Source: Gammaproteobacteria bacterium (GTDB lineage Bacteria > Pseudomonadota > Gammaproteobacteria > JAUHZG01). Taken from it: a DNA stretch of 41,771 nt. The notes under the pieces were generated by a model, which was not told the DNA's origin, made no database searches, and was given only the letters and a program-made list of their open reading frames with translations. Made by a program: the position numbers and the translations under genes. The stretch lies in the NCBI GenBank assembly GCA_030425845.1, contig JAUHZG010000004.1, positions 1-41,771 on the forward strand, given 5' to 3'. Below are positions 24,463-33,134 of this stretch, one piece after another; within the stretch, counting starts at the first letter, position 1; the number at the start of each line of letters is the position of its first letter.

Positions 24463-25863
24463 CTAATCCTTTGATACATAGTCAAGCGCTTGGTGTAAGC
24501 GTGCAATAACCGCTTCTTTACCTATCAATTCACATGTAACATCAATCGATGGCGAAATCGTATTTCCAGTGAGTGCAACTCGAAGTGGCTGCGCCACTTT
24601 ACCCAGTTTCAGATCAAGCGCTGCGCCTACCGCTTTCACCCCCGCATGAATAGGTTCCGCCTCCCAGGCGTCAATTGCGCTCAATTGCTCAAGTAAACTT
24701 TCAAAGACAGCTCTCGCTTCAGGTTTTAAAAATTTACTTGCTGCCTTTTCGTCATATTCAGTTACATCCTTGAAAAAGTACTGACTCTTCTCAGCCATTT
24801 CTTTTAATGTCTTACTGCGTTCACGTTGTGCTTCGATGATCTTAATCAACTTGTCTGAATCAGTCGTTTCTATTCCAAGCTTGCCTAACTGATAGCAAAA
24901 AGCCTCAACATAACTTTGTGGCTCGTCAGTTTTTAAATAATGTTGGTTCAGCCAGTCTAATTTTTCAGTATTAAAACTCGCAGCCGATTTGTTAATCGAG
25001 GTTAAATCAAAGTACTCGATCATTTGCTCGCGTGAAAAAACTTCGTCATCACCGTGCGACCAACCTAAGCGAATCAAATAGTTTAGCAATGCATGAGGCA
25101 AGTACCCTTGCTCATGATATTCCATCACACTTACCGCACCATGGCGTTTTGACAAACGCTTACCGTCATCACCTAATATCATCGGCAAATGCGCATAGTT
25201 GGGTGGCGTCGCTCCCAGTGCATGGTATAAGTTGATCTGGCGTGGCGTATTGTTGATGTGATCATCACCGCGGATCACATCCGTGATCCCCATATCCATA
25301 TCATCGACAACCACTGCAAAGTTATACGTCGGTACCCCATCGGTGCGCACCAGGATAAAGTCATCCAACTCTTCATTGTTAACAGTGATAGAGCCATAGA
25401 CTTTGTCATGAAAGGTGACACTACCCTCTGTCGGGTTACGAAAACGAATTACATAATCTTCATCCGTCTCAGCGAGATTTTTATCACGACATAAACCATC
25501 GTATTTAGGTTTGAGTTTTTTCAGAAGTTGCTCTTCCCGGACTTTATCTAAGCGCTCACGGGTACAGGTACAACGATACGCATGTCCTGACGCCAGTAAC
25601 TGCTCGACCACATCTTTATAACGTGCCAAACGCTGCATTTGATACTCTGGTCCTAGATCGCAAGGTAAGTTCAACCAGTTCATGCCATCTAAAATCGCCT
25701 GAATGGAAGCATCAGTGGAACGCTCCGTGTCAGTATCCTCGATACGCAACACAAACTCACCCCCGGTGTGTTTGGCATAGAGCCAAGCATAAAGTGCCGT
25801 ACGCGCACCACCCACGTGTAAATAACCAGTTGGACTTGGGGCAAAACGGGTTCGAGTTGTCAT
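24463..25863 (-). CDS. gltX: Glutamyl-tRNA synthetase GltX
   Basis: Class I synthetase charging tRNA-Glu (466 aa). Signature motifs: HVGG (16-19) in the PSPTGYLHVGGARTA region for HIGH, and KRLSK (235-239) for KMSKS. Cys98, Cys100 and Cys125 occupy zinc-ligand places known in the E. coli enzyme, with Asp where the fourth ligand His127 would be. The ATG follows GGAG. It is 14 bases from the SprT-like gene on the same strand. Confidence 0.96.
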   Translation of the reverse strand: MTTRTRFAPSPTGYLHVGGARTALYAWLYAKHTGGEFVLRIEDTDTERSTDASIQAILDGMNWLNLPCDLGPEYQMQRLARYKDVVEQLLASGHAYRCTCTRERLDKVREEQLLKKLKPKYDGLCRDKNLAETDEDYVIRFRNPTEGSVTFHDKVYGSITVNNEELDDFILVRTDGVPTYNFAVVVDDMDMGITDVIRGDDHINNTPRQINLYHALGATPPNYAHLPMILGDDGKRLSKRHGAVSVMEYHEQGYLPHALLNYLIRLGWSHGDDEVFSREQMIEYFDLTSINKSAASFNTEKLDWLNQHYLKTDEPQSYVEAFCYQLGKLGIETTDSDKLIKIIEAQRERSKTLKEMAEKSQYFFKDVTEYDEKAASKFLKPEARAVFESLLEQLSAIDAWEAEPIHAGVKAVGAALDLKLGKVAQPLRVALTGNTISPSIDVTCELIGKEAVIARLHQALDYVSKD

Positions 25864-25876
25864 ATTTTCTCCAGGA

Positions 25877-26326
25877 CTACGTTACTGTGATGGGCGATTC
25901 TACCCTTTTCCTGCGAGATTTGCACTGGCGCGCCCTATCACTGCGGACCGCTCGCGCCCAACCGCCGGCTTTTACCCAAGCATCAAATATAGGGATCAAC
26001 GGATGCCGTCGCTCTAGCGCCTTGAACTCTGGACCATGCCAGGCATAGCCCCGCTTAGTACGGCTGACTTCGCGTCCCAATACCGCATGGCACATCTCGT
26101 GGTAAAGTAAAGGCTTGAGCCACACTTGATGCTCGGGATAATTGAGCTCACGTGCAACCGTGACCACACGACGTTCCGTGAGACAGCTCGCTAAAGTACG
26201 TTTTTGCTTGCGTTGGGACCAGCGGACTTGATAATGAAGTATGTGGGGATGCTCAGGAAAAAATTCCTCTGCAAGCGATTGCCAAAACGTACGGAGAATA
26301 GTGTTGTCTGAAGAATCCAATCTCAT
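25877..26326 (-). CDS. SprT-like zinc metalloprotease domain protein
   Basis: A 149-aa protein with the metalloprotease motif YHEMCHAVLG (His76, Glu77, His80) and a further His97 in AWHGPEFKALERRHP, matching the SprT-like layout HExxH...H. E. coli SprT additionally has a C-terminal zinc ribbon; here the C-terminus is short and basic (SDRARQCKSRRKRVE) and lacks the cysteine pairs, so it is a minimal version. The family includes proteases acting on DNA-protein crosslinks; the function here is inference. Confidence 0.82.
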   Translation of the reverse strand: MRLDSSDNTILRTFWQSLAEEFFPEHPHILHYQVRWSQRKQKRTLASCLTERRVVTVARELNYPEHQVWLKPLLYHEMCHAVLGREVSRTKRGYAWHGPEFKALERRHPLIPIFDAWVKAGGWARAVRSDRARQCKSRRKRVESPITVT

Positions 26327-26336
26327 CTCCCGTAGG

Positions 26337-26361
26337 GGAATTAGCGCAAAGCGCGTAATCC
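26337..26361. repeat. REP-like palindrome, family A, copy 1
   Basis: GGAATTAGCGCAAAGCGCGTAATCC, an imperfect palindrome in the 62-base gap between scpB and the SprT-like gene. Near-identical copies are at 29957-29980 and, inverted, at 37595-37618. Confidence 0.8.
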
Positions 26362-26388
26362 AGAAAATGGCAGGTAATAGGTTGCAAA

Positions 26389-27474
26389 TTATTCCTGTGG
26401 CTCTAGCGTCTCATCCACCAACTTGGCAAACTCATCACTCTCATCAAGAGTTTCACTCGCCGTTGACCGCTCGCCTGCGTCATCGCTTTCATTCTCTTTA
26501 CCAAGAGAGACCACCACCCCGTGAGACTCATCACGTGCCTGCTCGTGTGACTCGGCTTCGTGTTTTTCAGAGAGTTTGGCATCGAGTGCTTCTGCCATCT
26601 TTACTAAACTGACAATCTTGGCATTCCGCGTAATGTTGTCTTCAATTTCTTCTTCCGGCATATCCAGCAAGCTTTCATCGATAGGTGCCTCCTCATCTAC
26701 GTTCGCAACGTCTTCTTGCGAATAATCAGTGAGTTCGTCTAGACCTTCAGAGGCACTCTCAACTTGCTCAATATCATCTAGCTCACTGTCAGCAACACGC
26801 ACGGTAGACGACTCATCACCATCCACGTCTTCAGTCACTTGTGCTACGTCTTCTTGCGCATTAACCTCTGCCTCAGCCCCTTCTTCTAAACCTTCTAGCT
26901 CGAGTTGCTGAGCAACCTTTTCTTCTTCTTTTTCGAAGTCTTTAATTTCAGCTAATGAAGGCAACTCTTTGAGTGTTTCTAGGTTAAAGTGATCTAAGAA
27001 CTCACGCGTCGTTGCAAATAGTGCCGGTTTACCGGGCGTGTCTTTATGTCCAACGACTTTGATCCATTCACGGTCAGTGAGCATTTTTATCACGTGTGAG
27101 CTCACTGCCACACCTCTCACCGCTTCAATCTCAGCACGCGTGATCGGCTGACGATAAGCAACCAAGGCTAGTGTTTCGAATACTGCTCGCGAATAACGTG
27201 GAGGCTTTTGCTCAAATAATTTTTGGATCCAAGGCGCATAGGGTTGGCGCACTTGGTACTGATAACCTGTGGCTGTCTTTCGAAATGCCATAGCATCTTG
27301 CTCAGACTCTAGTGTCAACTGCTCTAATGCCGCCACAACTTCTTCTTTAGTCGGGGGAGCGGGATCTTCTTCAAATAAAGACAACAAACGCTCGAGCTTC
27401 AGCGGCTCACCTGCGGCTAAAATAATTGCTTTTAAGATATCTTTGAGAGCTAAATCAGTGTCGTGGTAAATCAT
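26389..27474 (-). CDS. scpB: Segregation and condensation protein ScpB, extended
   Basis: Partner of ScpA and SMC in chromosome condensation. The conserved core of two winged helices occupies residues about 1-182 (LKDILKAIILAAGEPL; PPRYSRAVFETLALVAYRQPITRAEIEAVRG; DTPGKPALFATTREFLDHF). After it comes an unusual 180-residue tail (183-361), very rich in Glu, Asp, Ser and Val with no predicted domain, making the protein 361 aa against the usual 190-280. It overlaps scpA by ATGA. No smc gene is nearby in the window. Confidence 0.93.
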   Translation of the reverse strand: MIYHDTDLALKDILKAIILAAGEPLKLERLLSLFEEDPAPPTKEEVVAALEQLTLESEQDAMAFRKTATGYQYQVRQPYAPWIQKLFEQKPPRYSRAVFETLALVAYRQPITRAEIEAVRGVAVSSHVIKMLTDREWIKVVGHKDTPGKPALFATTREFLDHFNLETLKELPSLAEIKDFEKEEEKVAQQLELEGLEEGAEAEVNAQEDVAQVTEDVDGDESSTVRVADSELDDIEQVESASEGLDELTDYSQEDVANVDEEAPIDESLLDMPEEEIEDNITRNAKIVSLVKMAEALDAKLSEKHEAESHEQARDESHGVVVSLGKENESDDAGERSTASETLDESDEFAKLVDETLEPQE

Positions 27475-28316
27475 GCAACTTTGGCCTTTAAATAAATCGG
27501 TGCAAAAATCTCTGTTTGCACAATACTAATCAAATCTTGTTTGAGTAACTCTAGCATCGCGATAAAAGTCACCACCACTCCAGGACGCCCCTCACTTAAT
27601 GTGAAGCACTCTGAGAAGCTCAATGTTTCGCGCGACTGGCAACGCTCTAATACCTGGCTCATGCGCTCGCGGATGGAGAGTGGCTCCATCACCACCGAGT
27701 GAGAGGCATTGAGCTCGGCACGACGTATGACGTCTTGCATCGCTAAGATTAAATCGCGCATCGTCGCTTCAGGCAAAGGCACTTCACTGGATAAGTCCGG
27801 CGCCATAGTCTTTGCCATAAAAAAATCACGCCCTCGGATGGGTAACTCGTTTAAGTTTTCACCCGCGATTTTGAATTGTTCATATTCTTGTAATTGACGA
27901 ACCAAATCCGCGCGTGGATCGACCTCTTCCCCTTCGTCATTAACCACCCGAGGGAGCAATAGGCGTGATTTTATTTCTGCGAGTGTTGCCGCCATGACTA
28001 AGTAGTCGGCCGCTAACTCAATTTCCAGTGTTTGCATCACTTCGATGTATTTTGTGTACTGAAGCGTGATCTCCGCAACCGGAATATCCAGGATATCCAT
28101 GTCATTTTTGCGAATAAGGTACAGTAACAGATCAAGCGGCCCTTCAAACGCCTCAAGAAAGATCTTCAGCGCCTCTGGCGGAATGTAGAGATCTTCGGGT
28201 GCTTCGATAATATGCTGATCGCGATAACGAGCCAACGGCACGACATTATCAGGTAACCCTGGGGCCGACTCACTCACTGTGTCTTCGATAATCGCTTCTT
28301 CCACTTTACTGTCCAT
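27471..28316 (-). CDS. scpA: Segregation and condensation protein ScpA
   Basis: Kleisin subunit of SMC-ScpAB (281 aa). The N-terminal FEGPLDLLLYLIRKNDMDILDIPVAEIT motif (about 54-81) binds the SMC neck; the C-terminal winged helix includes SFSECF and VVTFIAMLELLKQDLI. ATG at 28316 was chosen over a TTG at 28328. It is the first gene of an scpA-scpB pair linked by a 4-base overlap. Confidence 0.95.
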   Translation of the reverse strand: MDSKVEEAIIEDTVSESAPGLPDNVVPLARYRDQHIIEAPEDLYIPPEALKIFLEAFEGPLDLLLYLIRKNDMDILDIPVAEITLQYTKYIEVMQTLEIELAADYLVMAATLAEIKSRLLLPRVVNDEGEEVDPRADLVRQLQEYEQFKIAGENLNELPIRGRDFFMAKTMAPDLSSEVPLPEATMRDLILAMQDVIRRAELNASHSVVMEPLSIRERMSQVLERCQSRETLSFSECFTLSEGRPGVVVTFIAMLELLKQDLISIVQTEIFAPIYLKAKVA

Positions 28317-28442
28317 TCGTCCAAACAATGGGGCAATTATCTAAGATTTACGCTTAAGACACAACATGATGGGTAAAATTATCCGATTACCCCCAAGATA
28401 ATGTTTTCAATTAAAACAACGTGTTAGCTTGCAATCGCTAAT

Positions 28443-29066
28443 TTAATTGATAAAGTCGCTGATATCTCCAGCCCCTGCCCTAACTACTTCTGGATAACCA
28501 TTGACCAGATCGATAACCGAAGTTGGCTCTAAGTGACAAGCCCCCCCATCAATGATCAAATCCACCTGAGAGCCGATGCAGTCTACTATCGCATGAGGCT
28601 CTATCAAAGGCGAGTCGCTGTCAGGCAAAATCAAGCTCGTACTCATCAGTGGTTGTTCAATCACCTCCAGCAAGGCTTGAGTCACCGTGTGCTCAGGGAT
28701 CCTTAGCCCTATCGTACGACGATTAGGATGCTGCATCCTTCGTGGCACTTCACGCGTCGCCTTGAGTAAAAAAGTATAAGCCCCGGGTGTATAGGATCGT
28801 AGTAGGCGATAACAGGCATTATCCACCACGGCATAATTCGATAACTCAGACAGATCGCGACACACCAAGGTAAAATGATGCTTATCGTCTAACTTACGCA
28901 AGCGCCGAATACGGTCTAGCGCTTGCTTGTGCCCTATCGCACACCCCAAGGCGTAACAGGAGTCAGTCGGATAGACGATAACACCTCCGCGCGCCAGCAC
29001 GCCGACGACTTTGCGCAATAACCGCAGCTGCGGATGGGTAGGATGGATTTCAATTAGCTCCGCCAT
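28443..29066 (-). CDS. yciO: YciO family protein (Sua5/YrdC fold)
   Basis: A 207-aa YrdC-domain protein close to E. coli YciO: IHPTHPQLRLLRKVV, GGVIVYPTDSCYALGC, DDKHHFTLVCRDLSELS, TPGAYTFLLKATREVPRR and a C-terminal TSVIDL...VVRAGAGD stretch. The related TsaC makes threonylcarbamoyl-AMP for tRNA modification; YciO's own role is less certain. An upstream in-frame ATG (29108) would leave three bases to the divergent yciB start; the ATG at 29066 gives the family N-terminus. Confidence 0.9.
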   Translation of the reverse strand: MAELIEIHPTHPQLRLLRKVVGVLARGGVIVYPTDSCYALGCAIGHKQALDRIRRLRKLDDKHHFTLVCRDLSELSNYAVVDNACYRLLRSYTPGAYTFLLKATREVPRRMQHPNRRTIGLRIPEHTVTQALLEVIEQPLMSTSLILPDSDSPLIEPHAIVDCIGSQVDLIIDGGACHLEPTSVIDLVNGYPEVVRAGAGDISDFIN

Positions 29067-29111
29067 TCGTGTTACTCTATCCTTTTGTTGTCTAACTGCT
29101 AGGATCATACC

Positions 29112-29678
29112 ATGAAAATGTTTTTTGATTTACTCCCTGTCATCATCTTTTTCATCGTATACAAACTCTCAAACATCTACATGGCGACCGCAAGTGCGGT
29201 GGTGATCTCCGTGATTGCCCTCGCTTATGTTTGGGTAAAGGAACGTAAAATCGATAAAATGATCTTGATCTCCTCAACACTAGTGATTGTCCTTGGTAGT
29301 ATCACCCTGTTGCTACACGATGATATTTTCATCAAGTGGAAGCCTACCGCTATCTGCTGGGCATTCGCTTTAGTCTTTATCGGGTCACAATTTCTCGGCA
29401 AGAAACCTTTGATTCAAGTCACGCTGGAAGCGGTAGGCAAGCGCCATGAACAAAATGCCTTTGTCTTACCAAACGCGGTATGGCGACGACTTAACCTGGC
29501 CTGGGGTTTATTTTACGCCGCGCTGGGTGCAATTAATGTCTACGTCATCTACCATTTTAGTACCAATGCCTGGGTTAACTTTAAGTTATTTGGCATGATG
29601 GGATTGATGCTAGTGTTTGTGCTAGCTCAATCTGTTTACCTAGCAAAACATTTGAAAGAAGACAGCGAGGGATCTTAA
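29112..29678 (+). CDS. yciB: Inner-membrane septation protein YciB/IspA
   Basis: Five-helix membrane protein (188 aa) linked in enteric and other bacteria to cell envelope synthesis and division. Family traits are the start MKMFFDLLPVIIFFIVYKLSNIY, KWKPTAICWAFALVFIGSQF, GKKPLI and the NAVWRRLNLAWGLFY segment (about 120-134). It diverges from yciO, and its TAA abuts the bolA ATG directly (TAAATG), so the two are co-translated. Confidence 0.95.
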   Translation: MKMFFDLLPVIIFFIVYKLSNIYMATASAVVISVIALAYVWVKERKIDKMILISSTLVIVLGSITLLLHDDIFIKWKPTAICWAFALVFIGSQFLGKKPLIQVTLEAVGKRHEQNAFVLPNAVWRRLNLAWGLFYAALGAINVYVIYHFSTNAWVNFKLFGMMGLMLVFVLAQSVYLAKHLKEDSEGS

Positions 29679-29951
29679 ATGAATACGCTCAGTCGAACAG
29701 AGCAAGCAAGCTCTCTCAAAGAGCGCCTCACCGAATCGCTCACGCCCACTACGCTCAATATCATTGATGATTCAGATGCTCACATTGGCCACAGTGGCGC
29801 CGAAGGCGGAAAAGGTCATTTTATTGTAGAAATTGCCAGCGATAAGTTTGAAGGCTTAGCTAAGCTTGCGGTTCATCGTCTTGTGTATGAAGCAGCTGGA
29901 GATTTACTGCCGACGCATATCCACGCGTTGCAGATTAAGGTAATAAATTAA
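29679..29951 (+). CDS. bolA: BolA family protein
   Basis: A 90-aa BolA-type protein with the class II KH-like fold: a helix with the LKERLTESLTPTTLNIIDDS motif, GGKGHFIVEIASDKFEGLAKLAVHRLVYEA in the middle and the invariant HIHALQIKV near the end. These proteins act with monothiol glutaredoxins in iron-sulfur handling and in some bacteria in morphology control. The start overlaps the yciB end, with GAGGGA as ribosome site. Paralogues such as IbaG exist, so the exact subtype is uncertain. Confidence 0.9.
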   Translation: MNTLSRTEQASSLKERLTESLTPTTLNIIDDSDAHIGHSGAEGGKGHFIVEIASDKFEGLAKLAVHRLVYEAAGDLLPTHIHALQIKVIN

Positions 29952-29956
29952 GACGG

Positions 29957-29980
29957 GGATTAGCGCAAAGCGCGTAATCC
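29957..29980. repeat. REP-like palindrome, family A, copy 2
   Basis: GGATTAGCGCAAAGCGCGTAATCC, followed by ACCAAAGA, directly downstream of bolA. It shares the ACCAAAG flank with the copy between sucA and sucB. Confidence 0.85.
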
Positions 29981-30030
29981 ACCAAAGACATGCAGCTATC
30001 ATTGACTGCAAAATGGTTACACCCGGCAAA

Positions 30031-30117
30031 GTTGTCACCCTTTGGCTCGAGACCAAAGGGTCCAATATGATTGGCTCCTCCGGCCTGTCCTCGCAGGGCT
30101 CAAGCCGGAGGATAACA
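30031..30117. repeat. Palindromic repeat, family B, copy 2
   Basis: GTTGTCA, hairpin CCCTTTGG-CTCGAGA-CCAAAGGG (30038-30060), then the shared TCCAATATGA (30061-30070), then a second hairpin CCTCCGGC...GCCGGAGG (30077-30111). The order matches the copy at 13773-13846, though hairpin sequences differ with compensating changes on both arms. It fills the gap between bolA and the end of sucD and may serve as a terminator for both. Confidence 0.7.
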
Positions 30118-30120
30118 TCC

Positions 30121-31008
30121 TTACGCCAAGGTCCAGCCTGTGATTTCAGCTAAGCCACTGGCTAAATCAGCCGGTGATTTCACTGTCTTAACACCTGCCG
30201 CTTCTAGCGCTTTGAACTTCTCAGCAGCTGTCCCTTTACCACCAGAGATGATTGCACCGGCATGCCCCATACGTTTACCTGCTGGCGCTGTCACACCCGC
30301 GATGTATGACACAACTGGCTTACTGACGTTGTCAGCAATGAAAGCCGCCGCTTCTTCTTCGGCAGTACCACCGATTTCACCAACCATGACGATAGCTTCG
30401 GTTTGCGGATCTTTTTCGAATGCCGCCAACACATCAATAAAGTTCGTGCCAGGAATAGGATCGCCCCCGATACCCACACAAGTACTTTGACCAAAACCCG
30501 CATCCGTGGTTTGTTTTACCGCTTCGTACGTTAATGTCCCTGAGCGAGAAACAATACCCACTTTACCCGGTAAATGAATGTGGCCCGGCATGATACCAAT
30601 CTTACATTCACCCGGCGTGATCACACCTGGGCAGTTAGGACCGATAAGACGCACATTAGGATAGTCGCTATCAAGCGTTGCTTTGACCGCTAACATATCA
30701 AGCGTCGGTATACCTTCAGTGATACAAACAATAAATTCGATACCCGCCGCAGCCGCTTCTAAGATAGAGTCTTTACAAAAAGGTGCCGGTACATAAATCA
30801 CCGTTGCATCCGCACCTGTCGCACTGACAGCGTCTTTGACCGTGTTGAACACAGGCAACCCTAAGTGTTCTTGACCACCTTTGCCAGGAGTCACACCACC
30901 TACCATTTGGGTACCATAAGCAATCGCCTGCTCAGAGTGCGATGTCCCTTGCTTACCAGTAAACCCTTGGCAAAGTACTTTTGTGTTTTTGTTAATAAAA
31001 ATACTCAT
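30121..31008 (-). CDS. sucD: Succinyl-CoA synthetase alpha subunit SucD
   Basis: With SucC it makes succinate and a nucleoside triphosphate from succinyl-CoA (295 aa, standard). The CoA-binding N-terminal Rossmann domain has [17 protein letters not shown]; the phospho-histidine is His249 in [30 protein letters not shown] and [13 protein letters not shown] are also diagnostic. It overlaps sucC by ATGA. Confidence 0.98.
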   Translation of the reverse strand: MSIFINKNTKVLCQGFTGKQGTSHSEQAIAYGTQMVGGVTPGKGGQEHLGLPVFNTVKDAVSATGADATVIYVPAPFCKDSILEAAAAGIEFIVCITEGIPTLDMLAVKATLDSDYPNVRLIGPNCPGVITPGECKIGIMPGHIHLPGKVGIVSRSGTLTYEAVKQTTDAGFGQSTCVGIGGDPIPGTNFIDVLAAFEKDPQTEAIVMVGEIGGTAEEEAAAFIADNVSKPVVSYIAGVTAPAGKRMGHAGAIISGGKGTAAEKFKALEAAGVKTVKSPADLASGLAEITGWTLA

Positions 31009-32174
31009 GACGCGTCCCCTACTAAGCTAACTACTTTCTTCGCTGCATCAGTCAAACTATTTGCCGCGACAATGTTCAAATCACTTTCTTCGAGTTTCTT
31101 CGCACCCAAGTCAGCGTTATTCCCTTCAAGGCGTACCACAACAGGGACGTCAATGCCCACTTCAGCCACCGCACTCATGATCCCTTCAGCAATCAAATCA
31201 CAACGAACGATCCCACCGAAGATGTTGACCAACACGGCTTTGACATTTTCATCCGATAAGATGATTTTAAACGCTTCTGTCACACGCTCAGTCGTTGCGC
31301 CTCCACCTACGTCTAGGAAGTTAGCCGGGTTGCCCCCGTGGAGTTTGACCACATCCATGGTTGCCATCGCAAGACCGGCACCATTGACCATACAGCCAAT
31401 TTCACCGTCAAGCGCAATGTAGTTAAGCTCCCATTCGTGCGCACGATTTTCACGCTCGTCTTCTTGCGTTTTATCACGCATTTCTTCAAGCAATGGGTGA
31501 CGATAAAGAGCATTGTCATCGATATTGATCTTGCCATCGAGACACAGTAAATCACCCTCTTCTGTGATAACAAGAGGATTGATTTCCAGTAAAGCCAAGT
31601 CGTTTTCAACAAACATTTTCGCTAGCGCTGTAAGCAATTGCGAAAACTGTTTGACTTGCTTGCCCTCAAGACCAAGCCCAAAAGCGAGCTCACGACATTG
31701 ATAAGGTAGAATACCGTTTAATGGGCAGACGGCTGTCTTTAGGATCTTTTCGGGTGTTTCTTCAGCGACTTTCTCGATCTCTACCCCACCTTCGGTTGAC
31801 GCCATAAAGACCACACGCTGACATGCTCGGTCAATTACCGCACCTAAGTAAAGTTCGCTGGCGATATTTGAGGGCATTTCGAGATAAACTTGGTTCACGG
31901 GCTGCCCACGCTCGTCTGTTTGATAGGTCACTAAGCGGGTACCAAGTAAACTGCTGACCACTTCTTTGAGTTCGTCTTTACCAGAAACGATCTTGACACC
32001 GCCCGCTTTACCACGGCCACCAGCGTGGACTTGGGCTTTGACCACTAAACGATCGGATTGAAGTTTATCAGCAGCCGCAAGCGCCTCGTCGACACTTGAA
32101 ACGGCTATCCCTTGTGGAACGGTAATTCCGGCATTGGCTAACAATTGTTTAGCCTGATATTCATGCAAATTCAT
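31005..32174 (-). CDS. sucC: Succinyl-CoA synthetase beta subunit SucC
   Basis: ATP-grasp subunit (389 aa; E. coli 388). It begins [17 protein letters not shown], has [26 protein letters not shown] and [11 protein letters not shown]; the C-terminal CoA ligase part contains [14 protein letters not shown]. The ATG at 32174 is at a good distance from AAGGT; an ATG two codons upstream is too close to it. This pair is separated from sucAB by two unrelated genes. Confidence 0.98.
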   Translation of the reverse strand: MNLHEYQAKQLLANAGITVPQGIAVSSVDEALAAADKLQSDRLVVKAQVHAGGRGKAGGVKIVSGKDELKEVVSSLLGTRLVTYQTDERGQPVNQVYLEMPSNIASELYLGAVIDRACQRVVFMASTEGGVEIEKVAEETPEKILKTAVCPLNGILPYQCRELAFGLGLEGKQVKQFSQLLTALAKMFVENDLALLEINPLVITEEGDLLCLDGKINIDDNALYRHPLLEEMRDKTQEDERENRAHEWELNYIALDGEIGCMVNGAGLAMATMDVVKLHGGNPANFLDVGGGATTERVTEAFKIILSDENVKAVLVNIFGGIVRCDLIAEGIMSAVAEVGIDVPVVVRLEGNNADLGAKKLEESDLNIVAANSLTDAAKKVVSLVGDAS

Positions 32175-32388
32175 GCTCATACCTTGTGTTGAAGTGATTT
32201 GAAACTGCCCATTATGTGGGCACCCCGTTTGCGCCGGTCATTGTAACACCGATCTTAGCAAACAGCTAACCAACCCTTGAGCTAATGCACACCAGAGTGG
32301 TTGGCGTTTTTCAATAAACATAGATCTAAAAAATGCTGTGCGCTATTATCAGCGGCGAACGTTGAATATCTATAGGGAAAAAACACTC

Positions 32389-33111
32389 ATGCGCATTCAA
32401 ACAACTCTCATGGCCACCCTTGTGACTGCCAGCACTAGTCTTTTTGCCACTCCTACGATCCACCTTGCCGAGTACCAAGTCACCAATACTGTTAACTCGC
32501 CTTTTGGTCAATTTCAATTGATTCGCGGTAGAGACTGTCGCGAGTGTGACGCCCAGTTTGTCCTCTACATTGCCCCAGCCAATGGCCACACTTTAGTAAA
32601 CCAAAAGTCTACCGCCTATATGTATCCTGGGATCTATAGCGATCCGGTTGAAAGCACTGAAGAAATTCACGTGCATCTGTATCAAGGACAATGCTTACCC
32701 AAATCCAAGTTCAGCTTCGTCTGGCAGAACATCGACATTCGAGGAGGTCAACAAAAGCTTGTCAAAAGCTATTCGCTCTCTTTCAAAGGTGCAGATGATG
32801 AAGGCTCATATAACGACTTTGATGAGCAGTTCCCCTATGAAAGCTATTTAGTATCACAAATCAAATCAGGCCTATGCCAAGAGGTGGGTGGTGTGGATCA
32901 GTCTTTTTCTGCACATGACGAATATGCAACTGGCACTAAGCTTGTGGCGTCAATTCAAGATAACATCCCACCGATTCATCTAACGAGAGACCCAGCCTCT
33001 AAGAAGGCAAATGCGCCTGCAAATACGAATAGCAAAAACAACAGCAAATCCGTCTTCGGTAACTGGCTATCACAGCTAATCCGAGAGGTAAAGCAGTTTT
33101 TTAGCGCGTAG
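32389..33111 (+). CDS. Exported protein of unknown function
   Basis: A 240-aa protein with no recognised family. Its N-terminus MRIQTTLMATLVTASTSLFA is a Sec signal peptide. The mature part contains four cysteines in two pairs by position (DCRECDA; GQCLPK; LCQEV), suggesting disulfides, and a low-complexity Asn/Lys-rich region (ANAPANTNSKNNSK) before a final amphipathic tail. The ATG at 32389 follows AGGGA; the frame opens earlier with GTG at 32338 but that would spoil the signal peptide. It lies between sucC and the 975-aa gene, divergent from the first and convergent with the second. Confidence 0.7.
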   Translation: MRIQTTLMATLVTASTSLFATPTIHLAEYQVTNTVNSPFGQFQLIRGRDCRECDAQFVLYIAPANGHTLVNQKSTAYMYPGIYSDPVESTEEIHVHLYQGQCLPKSKFSFVWQNIDIRGGQQKLVKSYSLSFKGADDEGSYNDFDEQFPYESYLVSQIKSGLCQEVGGVDQSFSAHDEYATGTKLVASIQDNIPPIHLTRDPASKKANAPANTNSKNNSKSVFGNWLSQLIREVKQFFSA

Positions 33112-33134
33112 TGGGCTACTCTGGAACAACCAAC

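Noticed and set aside
30865-31422. 185-codon plus-strand frame across sucD/sucC
   Set aside because: Antisense to two conserved overlapping genes.
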